The notes under the pieces are model-generated. The model was not told the origin of the DNA. It was given only the letters and a program-made list of their open reading frames with translations, and ran no database searches. Positions 29,524-41,800 of a stretch of 64,000 bases of DNA are shown in pieces. A program made the position numbers and the translations under genes. The stretch's first letter is position 1. Every line of letters starts with the position of its first letter. Origin of the DNA: Hybos culiciformis. Taxonomy: Eukaryota; Arthropoda; Insecta; Diptera; Hybotidae. Location of the stretch: contig OZ023273.1 in NCBI GenBank assembly GCA_964007475.1, positions 121,381,812 to 121,445,811 on the forward strand. The letters run 5' to 3'.

Positions 29524-32500
29524 ATGGATATTGAAAAACTTGAAAAATTAAAAGTTGTTGAATTGAGAGCTGAACTACAAAATCGTGGTTTAGACACAAA
29601 AGGTGTCAAAGCTGTTTTAATAGAGCGTTTGAAGCAGGCTTTGGAAAATGAAGACGAAGAAGAAAATGGTTCTTCAGGTATGTAGGAGGTGGAGGAACAA
29701 TATTTTGGGGATATTTTTTTTTTTACAAAAAGCGGGAAAGCAGCAAGCAACGTGATTTAAATTTATAAAGAGACTCCGTACGCCATCTTTAATAATTCTT
29801 TTTTTTGAGAGAAAAAAAAAATGTTTATTATGGTTCGTTTTATGGCATTTATGTCGGATCGGAGAGTCATCATTATTCATTAGTCGTTTCGTTCGTATGG
29901 CAATATTCGTAATCGTACAATTTTTGTAAATTTATTAATTTTATAAAATAATCCATTTTGTGTTTTGAACTTTTCGCAAATTTTGGGCTTATTTTTTTAT
30001 AATTTTTGTCGGCAAGATTTTTTATGCAGTGTGAACAATAAAAAAAAAACTAATTTCTTCGGGAATTGAATGTTGAATTTTGAAATGGATGTATTTTTGA
30101 TCCGCCCAGCTAAAAAAAAATTCGAAGGTAATCGATTTCTAACTTTTATTTATCAACTCAACAAGTCGACATAGTAGGATAGTAGGATTAATAAAAATTG
30201 GTTGATTTTTTTAATTTAATTTATATTTTTGTGGTGCCGGAAAATTATTTTTGGACAATTTTATACCTAGTTTAAATTTATTCGAGAATAGAGACCGGGT
30301 TTGTAGGTAAGCCTAGGTAGATAAGCATTTTTTCCCATCCTTTAATCAAAAAATTTTTTTTTTTGCATTTGAACGGATTCTTAAAAATGGTCAAATCACG
30401 TATGTAGGTAGGTAAGTAGGTATACCTAGTTACCTAATCTAAGTATCTAGAATGATTGTATCAAGATACCTGTCCTAGGAATATTTACATTGTAAAGTAA
30501 AAAACTTGGGGGGGGGGGAGGGGGCGGAGTGCGCCCAAATTTAAGAATCTTAGTGAATCTTTTAAATAATTCAGTGTTCAAAATATATCACACAAAACCT
30601 CACAATAAAAAACACGTAGGTACCTACCACCTATACATATACCTACATTTTTTCATTTTGTGAAATAAAATTCAACTTTGGGATTTTGATTTATTAAAAT
30701 GAAATAAGAAATCAATTTTTATTCCTTTTTCATTCCTAACCTATTTCAGAAATATGTACCTATGTACTTATATTATTGTAGGAATTGTAAGTACGCATTT
30801 TTATGAAAATCAAATCATCTTACATGCCAACAAAAAGATACCAAGTCCAATAACATACTCCAAATGAAATATTTTTTAGAAGATATGTATTAGGCCGGAT
30901 GATTTGCTAATGTTTTTAATTAACATTTGGTCTTATACGTGAAATATTTAGTATCATTCACTAAAAACCAAGTTCAAATGAAATCCATAAAGTAACATTT
31001 TATCCTCGGTTTTATATTTTCGCAGATTTAAAATTTAAAATTATAATCTGCGTTTTTTTCATCTTTTGTTTTAGGTGTTTTATCAAATGAAAACATTGAA
31101 CCTTCTGAGGACTCCACAGAAGATCCTTTATCTACAATTTCTATGCCCAAACGTCGTGCAAGTCGACGATCAATGACCAGGTCACCTAGTCCTGATAGTA
31201 AGGAAAAAGATGAAACTAAATCTCTTGAACCAGTTGAGGAAGAAGAAGTTACACCACTTCTTATTTCTCGAAAAAGCAAGCGTTTATCTAGATCAACTAC
31301 TCGATCCCCTTCACCGCCCAAGAAAATTAAAGTTACAAATGAAATGGCGAGCTTATCAGAAGAACAAATTCCATATAAAACAGAAAGTGATGTTGAAAAA
31401 CAAGTAGAAGACAATACAGAGGAGACCATTACGGCTACTCCATTTATAAAAGAAGAGGGAAGCATTAACGAAAATGAGGAACATGCTGGTGCTGAAAAGA
31501 TGGAAGTTGATAATGAGGACGCAGACGAATCTAAAAATTTGGAAAAAAATGAAAGTAAAGAAAGAATTGATGATGCAGATAATAAAAATATTGAGAAGAA
31601 GAGAAAACATTCTCGGAGTCATTCCAGGTCGCAAAGCAGATCGAGATCACGAAGTAGAAATCCCAGCCGTTCTGAATCTGCTGGTAGATCACGGTCTAAT
31701 TCAAAGTCTCATTCTCCGAAACGTGAGAGGCGTTCAAAGGTTGACGAATCAATAAGAATTGAAGAAGACGAACCGTCACTTGAAGAAAAACAAGTGGGCT
31801 TAAGTTGGTTTGATTCAGATTTGCATTTACGCATAGATCCTGTTTCTTTTAATTCTGCAAGACCTTGCAGTGCAGAGGTTTTTAATTTGGTATGGTCTGG
31901 AGCTCGAGCTAATTACGGCGTCCGAAGCGGTAAAGTATGCTTTGAAGTTCGACTTTCTGAAGAATCAATTACAAGAGAATTTCGCGATGAGAATCATCTA
32001 CGCGGATTTCGTTGCGGATTTTCAATTTTAAGCAATAATTTATTACTGGGTGACGTTGAAAATTCTTTTGCATATTGTGAATCAGGAAAAAAAGTTGTTA
32101 AGAATCAATATGAAGATTATGGTGAAAAATTCGAATTAGATGATGTCATCGGATGTTATTTGGATTTGGATGTAAACCCAGCTACTATTAAATTTACTAA
32201 AAATGGGAAAGAATTAGGTGTGGCATTCGAGCTAAATAAAGATGAAATTCTTGGAGAATCAAATGCATTATTCCCACATGTCTTGACAAAGGGCTATGAT
32301 TTTCAAGTAAATTTTGCTGATAACGAAAATTTACTTGGAAATACCAAACGACCAAAGAGAATGCGAAAGAAGGTTCGTACTAATTCAGAGAAAAAATCTG
32401 AAGAAGATAAAGTTGAGGACGAAGAAAAAGAAAATGAAAGTGAAAAAAATATTGATGAACCGGGTGAATCTGCAGGTGAACCAACAACCGAAACAAATGA

Positions 32501-35500
32501 GATTGTAGAAGAAGCATCAGAAAAAGAGAAAGATATTTCAAAAGAAGAATCTGAAATAAAATCAGATGAAGAAAAAGATGAAAAAGAAGATAAAGATGAA
32601 AAAGTAGAAAAAGAAGAAAAAGAAGAAAAAGATGAAAAAGATGAAAAAGATGAAAAAGATGAAAAAGATGAAAAAGATGAAAAAGATAAAAAAGAAGAAA
32701 AAGCTGAAAAAGAATTGAATGTAAAGATTGAAAAGGAAGATGAAAGTAGTGAAAACAAAGATGAAAGTACTGAAAACAAAGATGAAAATAGTGAAAAAAA
32801 TGATGAAAATATTGAAAAAAATGATGGAAGTACTGAAAAAAAAGATGAAGACACCGACAAAATTAAAGAAGATGATTCGACAGAGGAAAGAGAAAAAGAA
32901 GAAAAGAGGCGTTTATCTAGCGATTCGTCTTTCCGTCGTCGTGATTCACGTCGTTTTGATCGTGAAGAGGATGAATACGAGGAAGTTGAGCCAGAAGAAC
33001 GGGAGCATGTTTCACTTTCTCCAGACTACACATTGGTTGGTCTAATTTCTGAAGATCTTCTTGTAGCTGGCCCACAACGGCCTGAATCAAGAAAAGATTG
33101 TGAAGTCATTTTAATGGTTGGACTTCCAAACTCTGGTAAAAGCTATTGGGTAGAAAAGCATTTACAAGAAAACCCAAACAAACGATACGATATTATTGGT
33201 CCAGATGCATTGATAAAAAAAATGACGGTAAAAGTTTCTATTTATATTTTATGTATAATATAATATATACGACATATCTGTTTTTTTGTGTATTTTTTTT
33301 CTGTAGGGTTTTATATCCTCTGGTTCTCTAGTGTCTAGCCGTTTAATTTTAATCGCTTGTTTATTATTACTCAATGTTTAAGGTTAGGTTTTGTAGAATA
33401 GGAAGAATACTATCTATCCTGCCATTTACCCCTGAGAACTCTTGGAATAGTTAAGCTTTCTAGGCATTTCGGATACCTGAAGTCAAATATTATAGCTAAT
33501 TTTCATTAAATATTGCTTATAAAATTGCCAGGTAAAAATTACTGAAACATTTTCCTGAAAGACAATTTGGGTCCATAGTGACATTTTATCGATAGAAACC
33601 TTTCTTTTATATTCCGCTCTAGTTCTTTGATGACATTGTAAGGCTCTTCTTAATCTGCAAATTTATAACTTCTCATAAAAAAGAAATTATTAAAAGGTTA
33701 GGAATCCAACCTATCAATTTGCACAAAAAAAATTATTGTTCAATAATACCAATTTTTGCACAATATGCACAAATTTATATTGTTACTTTTCTTTGTTTTA
33801 GGTTGATGGTGTACCAAGACGAAATCTACACAAAGGTATTTGGGGCAAACTTTACGAAATGGCTTTGAAAAGTTTGATGGATTTGGAAGATATTGCCAAC
33901 AAAAGACGTCGCAATGTAATATTAGATCAGGTTAGTGCAAATGCAAGATAAAAAAAAAGTACTGAAGAGTTGGAAGGGTTGTATAAAATATTATAATTTA
34001 GATTAAGTTGCTCGTAAATACTTTTAAAACTTTTATTTATAACAGACTAAAAATTAATCAGGTAATTTTTTTGAAAATTCTTAAATTTTTTTAAGACAAT
34101 GTTCATTTTAAAAAGGATAAAGTACAATATTTTATAAAATTAAAATAATATATTTTGGTATTCTCAACTAATGTAAGTAAACAGACATAATCTGTTAGAT
34201 ATTGATCTACAATGAACAATGATAGTGGCCTTGATGGATAAAATAAAGTTTAATATCACAAAATCAAAGGTAATCGTAGTTATAAGATTTAGTTTTAACT
34301 CGGCGATTTATATAAATGTTGGAGAAATTATAAATATAACAATTTTCATTCAATTATTTATGAACACACAATGTTATGTGTGTATCGTTTGAATTGGATC
34401 AAAAATGCAAACTATGTTGTAGACAAATGTATATGCATCAAATCAGCGACGTAAGATGAGAGGTTTTGGTGACTTCAAAAGAATTGCTGTAGTATGTTTA
34501 CCCACTGATGAAGAATTTAAGAACAGAATGGAAAAATGGAAAACTGATGATAGTTCAGATACCTATAATCCAATAAAAGAATCAACTCTTGATAAAATGA
34601 AAGGTAATTTTACATATTAATAAAATTTGAATATAAGTAAAAGTTTTAAAAAAAAATTGTAAGTCCATGATTATCAAAACCTGATAAATTAGAAGTAATA
34701 AGTTATCATCATAGTTACGCATAGTTAAAAGAAAATGATGAAGTTTATTTTGCATACAAAATTAGAATTAATAATTATATAGCATAATTAAGTAATAATA
34801 CTAGCAAAAATTACAAATATTTCCTAGTGGTGTTCTTTACAAAAATAAAAAATTGTACTTTACTACTAAAATTGCAAAAATAGTACTTATCGTACCTTTA
34901 TAATATATATAAATAACCAAATTTTTGCAGCATTAAAGTATTCCAATTTGTTTCCTGTGCTAGTTCATAAAAAAATCTGGGAAATTTTTAAAATTTATAG
35001 ATTTACCTAAATATATATATTTTCAAAACAAACAAATGAAAGCAAAGCATAGAATTTTAAAAATAAATAAGTATACAAAAACATTTTTAAGTTTTTTTTA
35101 CAAGAGCCAAGAATAGATCTTAAATAATTCAAAAATCGTCTGTTTAAAATTAATTATAACGTGCTCAATGTTCCAATTATATTGGGTTGATATTTTATTA
35201 TAATTATACAATACATATTATAAGATTAGTCTAATTATCCATCGAAAACTAGGAATAAAATGAATTCACTAATATATGTAAATATACATTCGTCCGTTCG
35301 TTACTAAAATGCTTATAATTAATAAACTATTAAATCAATTTTAATCGATTGAATGCTTAAATTTGTGCAATCTCGTTTACTTTTATTCTCAGTTAAAAAA
35401 TGAGATTATAAAGTTCTGGATTTCCGAGTAGAAGTTCGTTACCAGCCAGATATTACATAAGTTGCTTTTGCATACAACTTATATTTTAAAAAAATATAAA

Positions 35501-38500
35501 GTTAAGTAGATTTCGTTGAGAATTAATATAATGTCGATTGTTGGAACTCAAAATAAATGTTTAACCCCCGATTGTGTCTGGGTCTGAAAATTGATTTAGA
35601 TGTCGGTCGATTGAAGAAAAAAAAACTTAGACTCAGATTGTGACTAAGGATTCTAATTAGGATTGAAATCGGATTTCGATTATAGTTGGCACATATTGTG
35701 GTTAGAAATCGATTATTGTTGGAACGAACGTAAAAGAGATTAGAACACGAAAGTATTTTGAACCGAAATGTGCCATATTTTATTTATGAAGGACAGTTCA
35801 ATATTTGAAACCTCATGGTTATTTATTTGCTAAAGCTATTTAATTGAAAAACGATTTTTATATGGACGGACTAGGATATAATTTTTTCAATTGATAGCAG
35901 AGTACAATTATAAAAATGAACAAATAAAAAAACCATTTTATTAAAGCCGATAATGTCTAAAGAATAAGAGGTATTATAGTAAGACTTTATCGAAATATTA
36001 TTTAAAAATTTATTAAATCATCAATCTACATTGAAAATTTTCAATTTCATTGCCATTGAACTGCTTCCAATTCTTTTATTTAAATTAGGCTGATATTTGT
36101 TGGATGTTCTCATTAGTATTACCAAAATTTATGATTAACTAGAAATGCGAACCAAAAATTTTTTTTCCAATAAGATGAAACTTAAGTTTTAAATAATAAC
36201 GCTACTTTTTAACGATGATAGATTAACTCTTTTTAATATATAATTTTGATGGCAGATTTAATCGATTACGTCATTGTCAAATTGTTGTTGATTAATCTAT
36301 GTTTTTCCCATAAACACAGAATGCACGCATATTATAAAACAGGATGAATAAGTAATAAACATGTAATTTTAATAATATCAATTTCTTCCAAATTATTCAC
36401 AATAATTTTATATTGGAGTTTTTCTATTGGGTTAAAACCATTTTTTTGTAATTACGAATTTTATTTATATGTTTTACATTTATACCTATTTTATTTATTA
36501 TGTAATTTATTAATTTAATTTACTCCTTATTACGGTTAAAAAATAAATTCAGCTCATTATTAGAAAATATATATGAATATGGTTATGGTATGTTTCCTCC
36601 GAAAATAGTGACATTTCTCTTCTGACGGATTAAATTTTATTGATTCAGAAATAAATTCCATACAATGTAATGAATAATTTTTGACACGATATTTTTTCAT
36701 ATATGAATTTGTAAATAACAACATTACAATAGCAGTACTCTTAAAACGAAGCTTTCTAAATTATGCAATGCACCATTTGAAAATATTTTTTTTACTTTTG
36801 AAAAATACGGGCTATAAAAATGCAATGCGTAATCCGGTTTTTTTTATCCAAGAAATAAGGTGCTGCTATTTAGAGCTATTATTGTGATTGTAAATTCTTT
36901 GAAATTTTATGAAGGAACAAATCACATAAACCTTTGTTTTAAATTTTTACAGCTAATTTTACGTTACCATCTTTGGACTTCAGTTGGTTTGATGAAGTAC
37001 GATTCAGTGAACTGAGCGATGATGAAGCCAAAGAGCAAGTTCAAAAATATAATACAGAAGGTAAAAAATCTGTTAATGAATATAATCGCGATTATAAACA
37101 ACAGCGAGCCGATAGATATAACGATGACCGAAGACGTAGGGATGATAGACGTCGTGATGATAACAGGTCGAGATTTAGAAATGATCGAAGAGGTCCCCCA
37201 GTTAACAGATGGGGAGGTGGGTACGGTGATGGTTATGGCCGTGGATATGGCGATGGCTACGGACGAAGAGATGATAGATATTCTGGAAGAAATCGTTATA
37301 GTAGTGGAGGTGCTGGTTACGGTGGTGCTGGTGGTGGAAATTGGGTCCATAATAATCGTCGATATGACGACAGATCTAACAGGAGCTACGGTAATAATCG
37401 GTATGATTCTTATGGTGGCCGAGATGATGGCAGAGACAGATACGACAGACATAGAAATGATGTTAATAGTCGTCGTGATGTTGGTGGTTCTCGCAGTAGT
37501 CGGGATTTTCGGCCTGGCCACCGCGACAATCGCATCGAAGATAGTCGCGGTGGCTCTTCTGGCTATGAGCGATCATCTTCAAAGTATTCCTCTAACGATT
37601 CATATTCAAATCGAACAAATACAAATGTGAGTTAAACAAATATGAGTTATTAATAAAAATTCTTTAAAACTAACATTATTTTAGGGTACAAACAAAAATG
37701 TCAATGTGAATCCACAAAACCAAAAGTGGGAAACGCATCAACAACCAAATCTTTGGGGTATGGACCCTACCCAAATGGCTCAACATCAAGCCGCAACTGG
37801 TCAATATTGGAACTTTGATCAAACTCAAGGTAAAAATTAAAAATTTTTAAATATTAATTACCATTGATTATCAGATAAATCCTAACATATAATTAAGGTT
37901 ATACACAACAGCCAGCACAACCACAGCAACAGCAGTGGCCAATGAACAGTGACCCCAGGCAACAACAGCAATGGATGGACTGGTGGCAGGTACTGCAAAA
38001 TTAATTTTTAACTCTAGTTCTGACTATACTATTTCTTTAAATTAAAAAAATCTATCTTTTAAGTTAAGAATTTTAGATATTAGTTTTTTACAATAAAATT
38101 TATATACAATTATTATATTGATTTCATTACTGCTCCAAGGCTGAATCAAATAGCTCTTAAGCCCGTCATATGTAACGTGAACATATAATTCCTCTTGTGC
38201 AAAAATTTTAAATTTCTTTCACTGCAGGTATCATAATTTATGAATTATTTATAGATTAAAATTGAAGTTAATTGATTCGGCATTTGAGTGATTTTTTTAT
38301 CTATATTTTAATACGTGGAGAAATTTTTATATATTTCTTTAGGTATCGATTACGATTTTGTTTCTGAATGAAATTGGATACTATTTTTTTTTATAAAAAG
38401 GTTGCCATTAGTAGATGTGTTATGGGAAGATTTTTCTTTCCGTATCAATTGCGACTTGATTCGAAACCAAATCGGATGTTTTGTTTTTGTAAGTGTTTTC

Positions 38501-38877
38501 GGGTGCGATTGACACGCGAAAATTATAATTTAAAAATAAAATTTAACCGCATCAAATCCGATCGTTACTAACCCTCGAATATTGTGACAAAAAGCTTTCG
38601 AGTACGGGCGTGTCATAGAACGATATAAATTAAAGAGAGCTGAGTTCAGCGTAACAGTATCATATAAAAACCATTTTTCGATATTAATCTTATATTAAAA
38701 TTTCATAAATTATATTTTTAACAGCAACAGCAAAACAATTCAAACCAATTGTTAGATAATCAGCAACAACAACAATATTGGGCACAATATGCACAATACA
38801 CAACAGCGCCGCCGCCTTTACCACAAGATCCAGCCCAACAACTTCAAACTCAAGACAGTGGAAATCAGAAAAAATAA
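29524..38877 (+). CDS. hnRNP U-like nuclear RNA/DNA-binding protein (SAP, SPRY, P-loop NTPase-like)
   Basis: Eight exons: 29524-29677, 31075-33227, 33802-33930, 34423-34603, 36953-37626, 37685-37829, 37898-37989, 38725-38877. All use GT/AG and stay in frame, giving about 1226 residues. Domains in order: SAP (1-45, [17 protein letters not shown]); an acidic and SR-like stretch with repeated Arg-Ser near 229-272; SPRY (about 293-470); a very charged Lys/Glu/Asp region with DEK repeats (about 483-653); a P-loop domain with GLPNSGKS (about 733) and then QRRKMR and ICP-like 'VCLPTDEEF'; a basic Arg/Gly/Tyr-rich region (exon 5); and a Gln-rich tail. This is the hnRNP U/HNRNPUL layout; these proteins bind RNA and scaffold-attachment DNA and act in chromatin and RNA processing. 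The charged middle and Gln-rich tail make it longer than human hnRNP U (about 825). AATAAA lies at 38914-38919. Confidence 0.93.
29678..31074. other. Intron 1 of the hnRNP U-like gene
   Basis: 1.4 kb, phase 1. It contains a G-run with GC-rich DNA (30509-30534) and tracts of 'aggtaggtaagtaggtatac' type repeats (about 30400-30440, 30616-30650). No coding sequence or transposon end was recognised. Confidence 0.5.
34604..36952. repeat. Intron 4 of the hnRNP U-like gene with a dispersed repeat copy
   Basis: 2.3 kb. The stretch about 35390-35700 ('atgagattataaag', 'atttccgagtagaagttcgt', then 'tcgattgttggaactcaaaa' and 'gtcggtcgattgaag') resembles 43785-44050, where the same pieces come in the same order. 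It is an old dispersed repeat of unknown type. The remainder is AT-rich. The open frame at 36681-36887 has no support. Confidence 0.45.
37990..38724. other. Intron 7 of the hnRNP U-like gene
   Basis: 735 bases separating the exon ending DWWQ from the Gln-rich last exon. No repeat or second gene was recognised. The open frame at 38368-38571 has no donor or acceptor logic and no known family. Confidence 0.45.
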
Positions 38878-41800
38878 TGCAGATAATAGATTTTCTTATT
38901 TTAATGGATAAAAAATAAAATATTGTGTTTTTGAATCTTTAAACCTTTTTGTTATTGACAAAATAATTTTTGTTCAGGATCAGCTTAAATCAGCTAAATA
39001 AATAATAAAAATTGTTTTAGTCAGACGGATATGATCTAGAAATTCAAAAAATGTTAAACAATTTAAATGATTATAATTAAATAATAATTCGCTCATACTT
39101 CTTCAAAATCTTCTATATTCTAGAATACATATCTAGAAATATTTTGTCACAAAATACATTTTATTGAAACTGAAAGATACTATGTGTAGGAATATAACAT
39201 ACAAACGTAATAATGCATTATAATTATTAATATTTAAAAAAATATGTAACAATATTTTTATTTGCAATCACATCAAAAAATAAGATTTTAAATTTTTCAT
39301 TGTAATATAAAAATATAATATAGTACTTCATAATATTTTGATTGATTTTATTTTCACCTATAACACTGCACTAGCAAAAAAAAAAATTGTAAATCAACAA
39401 TAAAAGGAATTTTCAAAAAATTTTATTCGTTCATTAAATAAAACTCTAGCTGATGGGAGAAAAGAGAATGAATTAATCAGCGACGCCGAATTATAAAATA
39501 TCAATTAAAAAATCTGAGGCAAGATCAAAAAAAATTGAATTTGTTGTCCAGTGTCATCAAATTCGTAGAGGCCTCAAGTCGGTTTTTCAAATTTGGTATT
39601 TGGTGTTTCAATGAATTTTGTTATAATAGATATTTTGATAAAACAGAAATTTTAAATGCTTTGTAATTTAAAATGATAAAAAATTTAAAACGCAGTTTTT
39701 TTTTACGTATGTTACCATCAATAAAATATTCAAATGAAGTAAATCCAAAAGAATTCGTAAAATTAAAGGTGTATTACTTTAATATCTGATGATGATATAT
39801 GGTAGATGGATCATTTATTAGAAATATATGCTATGTGGGATACAATAAAAGCAAAAATTAGAAAAACTAAAAATCCTCTACACTGAAATAAAAACTGTAG
39901 CTCAGATAATGAAAAATTACGTTAATATTACGAAAAAAAACTCCGACACAATCCTGCGTTAAAATACGTTAATCCAACGTAAAGATTTTGTGTAGTTGCG
40001 TAAAATCAATATCCATCAATTGTGCGTTATATTAAAACAAATGATTTTTGAAACAACGTTTATATTTCGTCAGCACACAGAATCTACGACCTTTATCAGA
40101 ATGAAATTTATGTTTAATTCAATGAACAACCTACGTTGGAAGAAGGAAAGCTTTTCTTTCACTCAGTGAAAAATTTCATTGAGACGACTATAAGCATTTT
40201 CGTGGTATATAAGAAATGTTTCTTTATTTCAATGTAATCCTTACATTGTTTTAAAGAAATTTTTTCTTCTAATTAACTAAAAAAATGTTTACTTACGAAA
40301 ATATTTGCGTTGAATTAATGTATTATTTTCTTACACCAAAGGAAATTTGCGTTAATGCAATGATAATAAGATAATAAGCAAAAAATGGGAAAAAAATCTG
40401 AATTGGGAATTTTACAGAAAACTTAAAAAACATTATTAAACAAAGAAAAAATATAAAAAAAAATTTTCGACGATTTTATAATGTGTTGCTTAATTTTTTG
40501 ATTTGGGCAAATATACCTCAATACAAAATTTAAAAGAACAAATTTTTTTCTATTTAAATTTTTGGTAAAACTACACTGACAGTTTTTTAAATTTTTTGGG
40601 AACAAAATGAATAAGGTATAAGAAAATTATTTTAGTGCAAAATATTCGGTAGTTACCTTACGATGTGTTTTTTGTCTCTATTTAAATAACCTAGAAATTG
40701 AATTGAAAAAAAAATTCTAAGGACATCATTAAAGGCGTTAAATGCGTTAACTCCATTTAATGCATTCCATCTATTTCCTTTGTCATAAAGTAAGCTTTCA
40801 TAAAGTCGGCCATGTATATGAAAATACATCGAGAAAACGAATTATAAATGGAGCACTGCGATTTTGTTCGACTTCATCTGGCCTCCTTTCAGTACCTATT
40901 GGTTGTCCCATTATCAAATTCATATTAAGAGTATCTTGGAGTAAAAATAATTCCTGCAGGAATCAAATGCAGCATCGATACATCATCGTGTAAAAAGGCC
41001 TTTTAATAATTTTAATTATTTTCTGAATAATTTAATAATTTGTTAAACAAGTTCTTGAAAATAAAAAATCTCGCAAAATGGATTTTTAAGTTTTTTTGTT
41101 TGCTTACTGAAATTACACATATTAATTTAATTTATAAAAGATATAAATTTTATTAAGTACAGTAGGTACATGTTGTAGAAACATTTAGTTTCCTTGGGTA
41201 TACGTAAAAGCAAAGGTTTGTATGTGAATACGTACATTGTACATACATAATTCCACACAGATTTATATGAAAATGGAATTCACTGAGGAAAATTATTGAA
41301 TTAAAGAATTTTGGAAAAAAAAGTTTAGGAAGCGATCAAAAAAAAAATTTTCTATAGCATTAGAGATGTTAGACATAAATTACTTAAATTATAAACTTTT
41401 TTGTTATCAATAATATAATAATTAAACTAAATTTACTCAATTGTATGATGTTTTAAAATTCAGGGAGTTCTTTGATCAATAAAGGCGGCTATATTCAATA
41501 ATATTGTTTTTAATTTTTTTTTAACATCTGTTTAAAGATTTATTTTAAACAATTCATTAGTACCTATATCATAAATAAAAAATAAGAACCATCGTAATAC
41601 CGTAATAATAATTTCCGAATAATAATAATATGTATATTTTATATGTGTGTACATATAACGTTACCTACGTACATCATTCAAATATTTTCTTTCCTATATT
41701 TCATAATGTAAACATTATGTACATAATGTTAATTTTTATATTTTTTGAAATTTTGTTGTAAAAAAGATCTGGAATCTTTTCCACTAAATTACTCTAAAAT

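Noticed and set aside
32303..32860. Minus-strand 185-codon Ser/Phe-rich open frame
   Set aside because: It is the antisense of the Lys/Glu/Asp-rich repeat in the hnRNP U-like gene.
36964..37630. Ile/Thr/Ser-rich minus-strand frame and a second plus-strand frame
   Set aside because: They are shadows of the Arg/Gly-rich exon 5, which has matching splice phases and family similarity.
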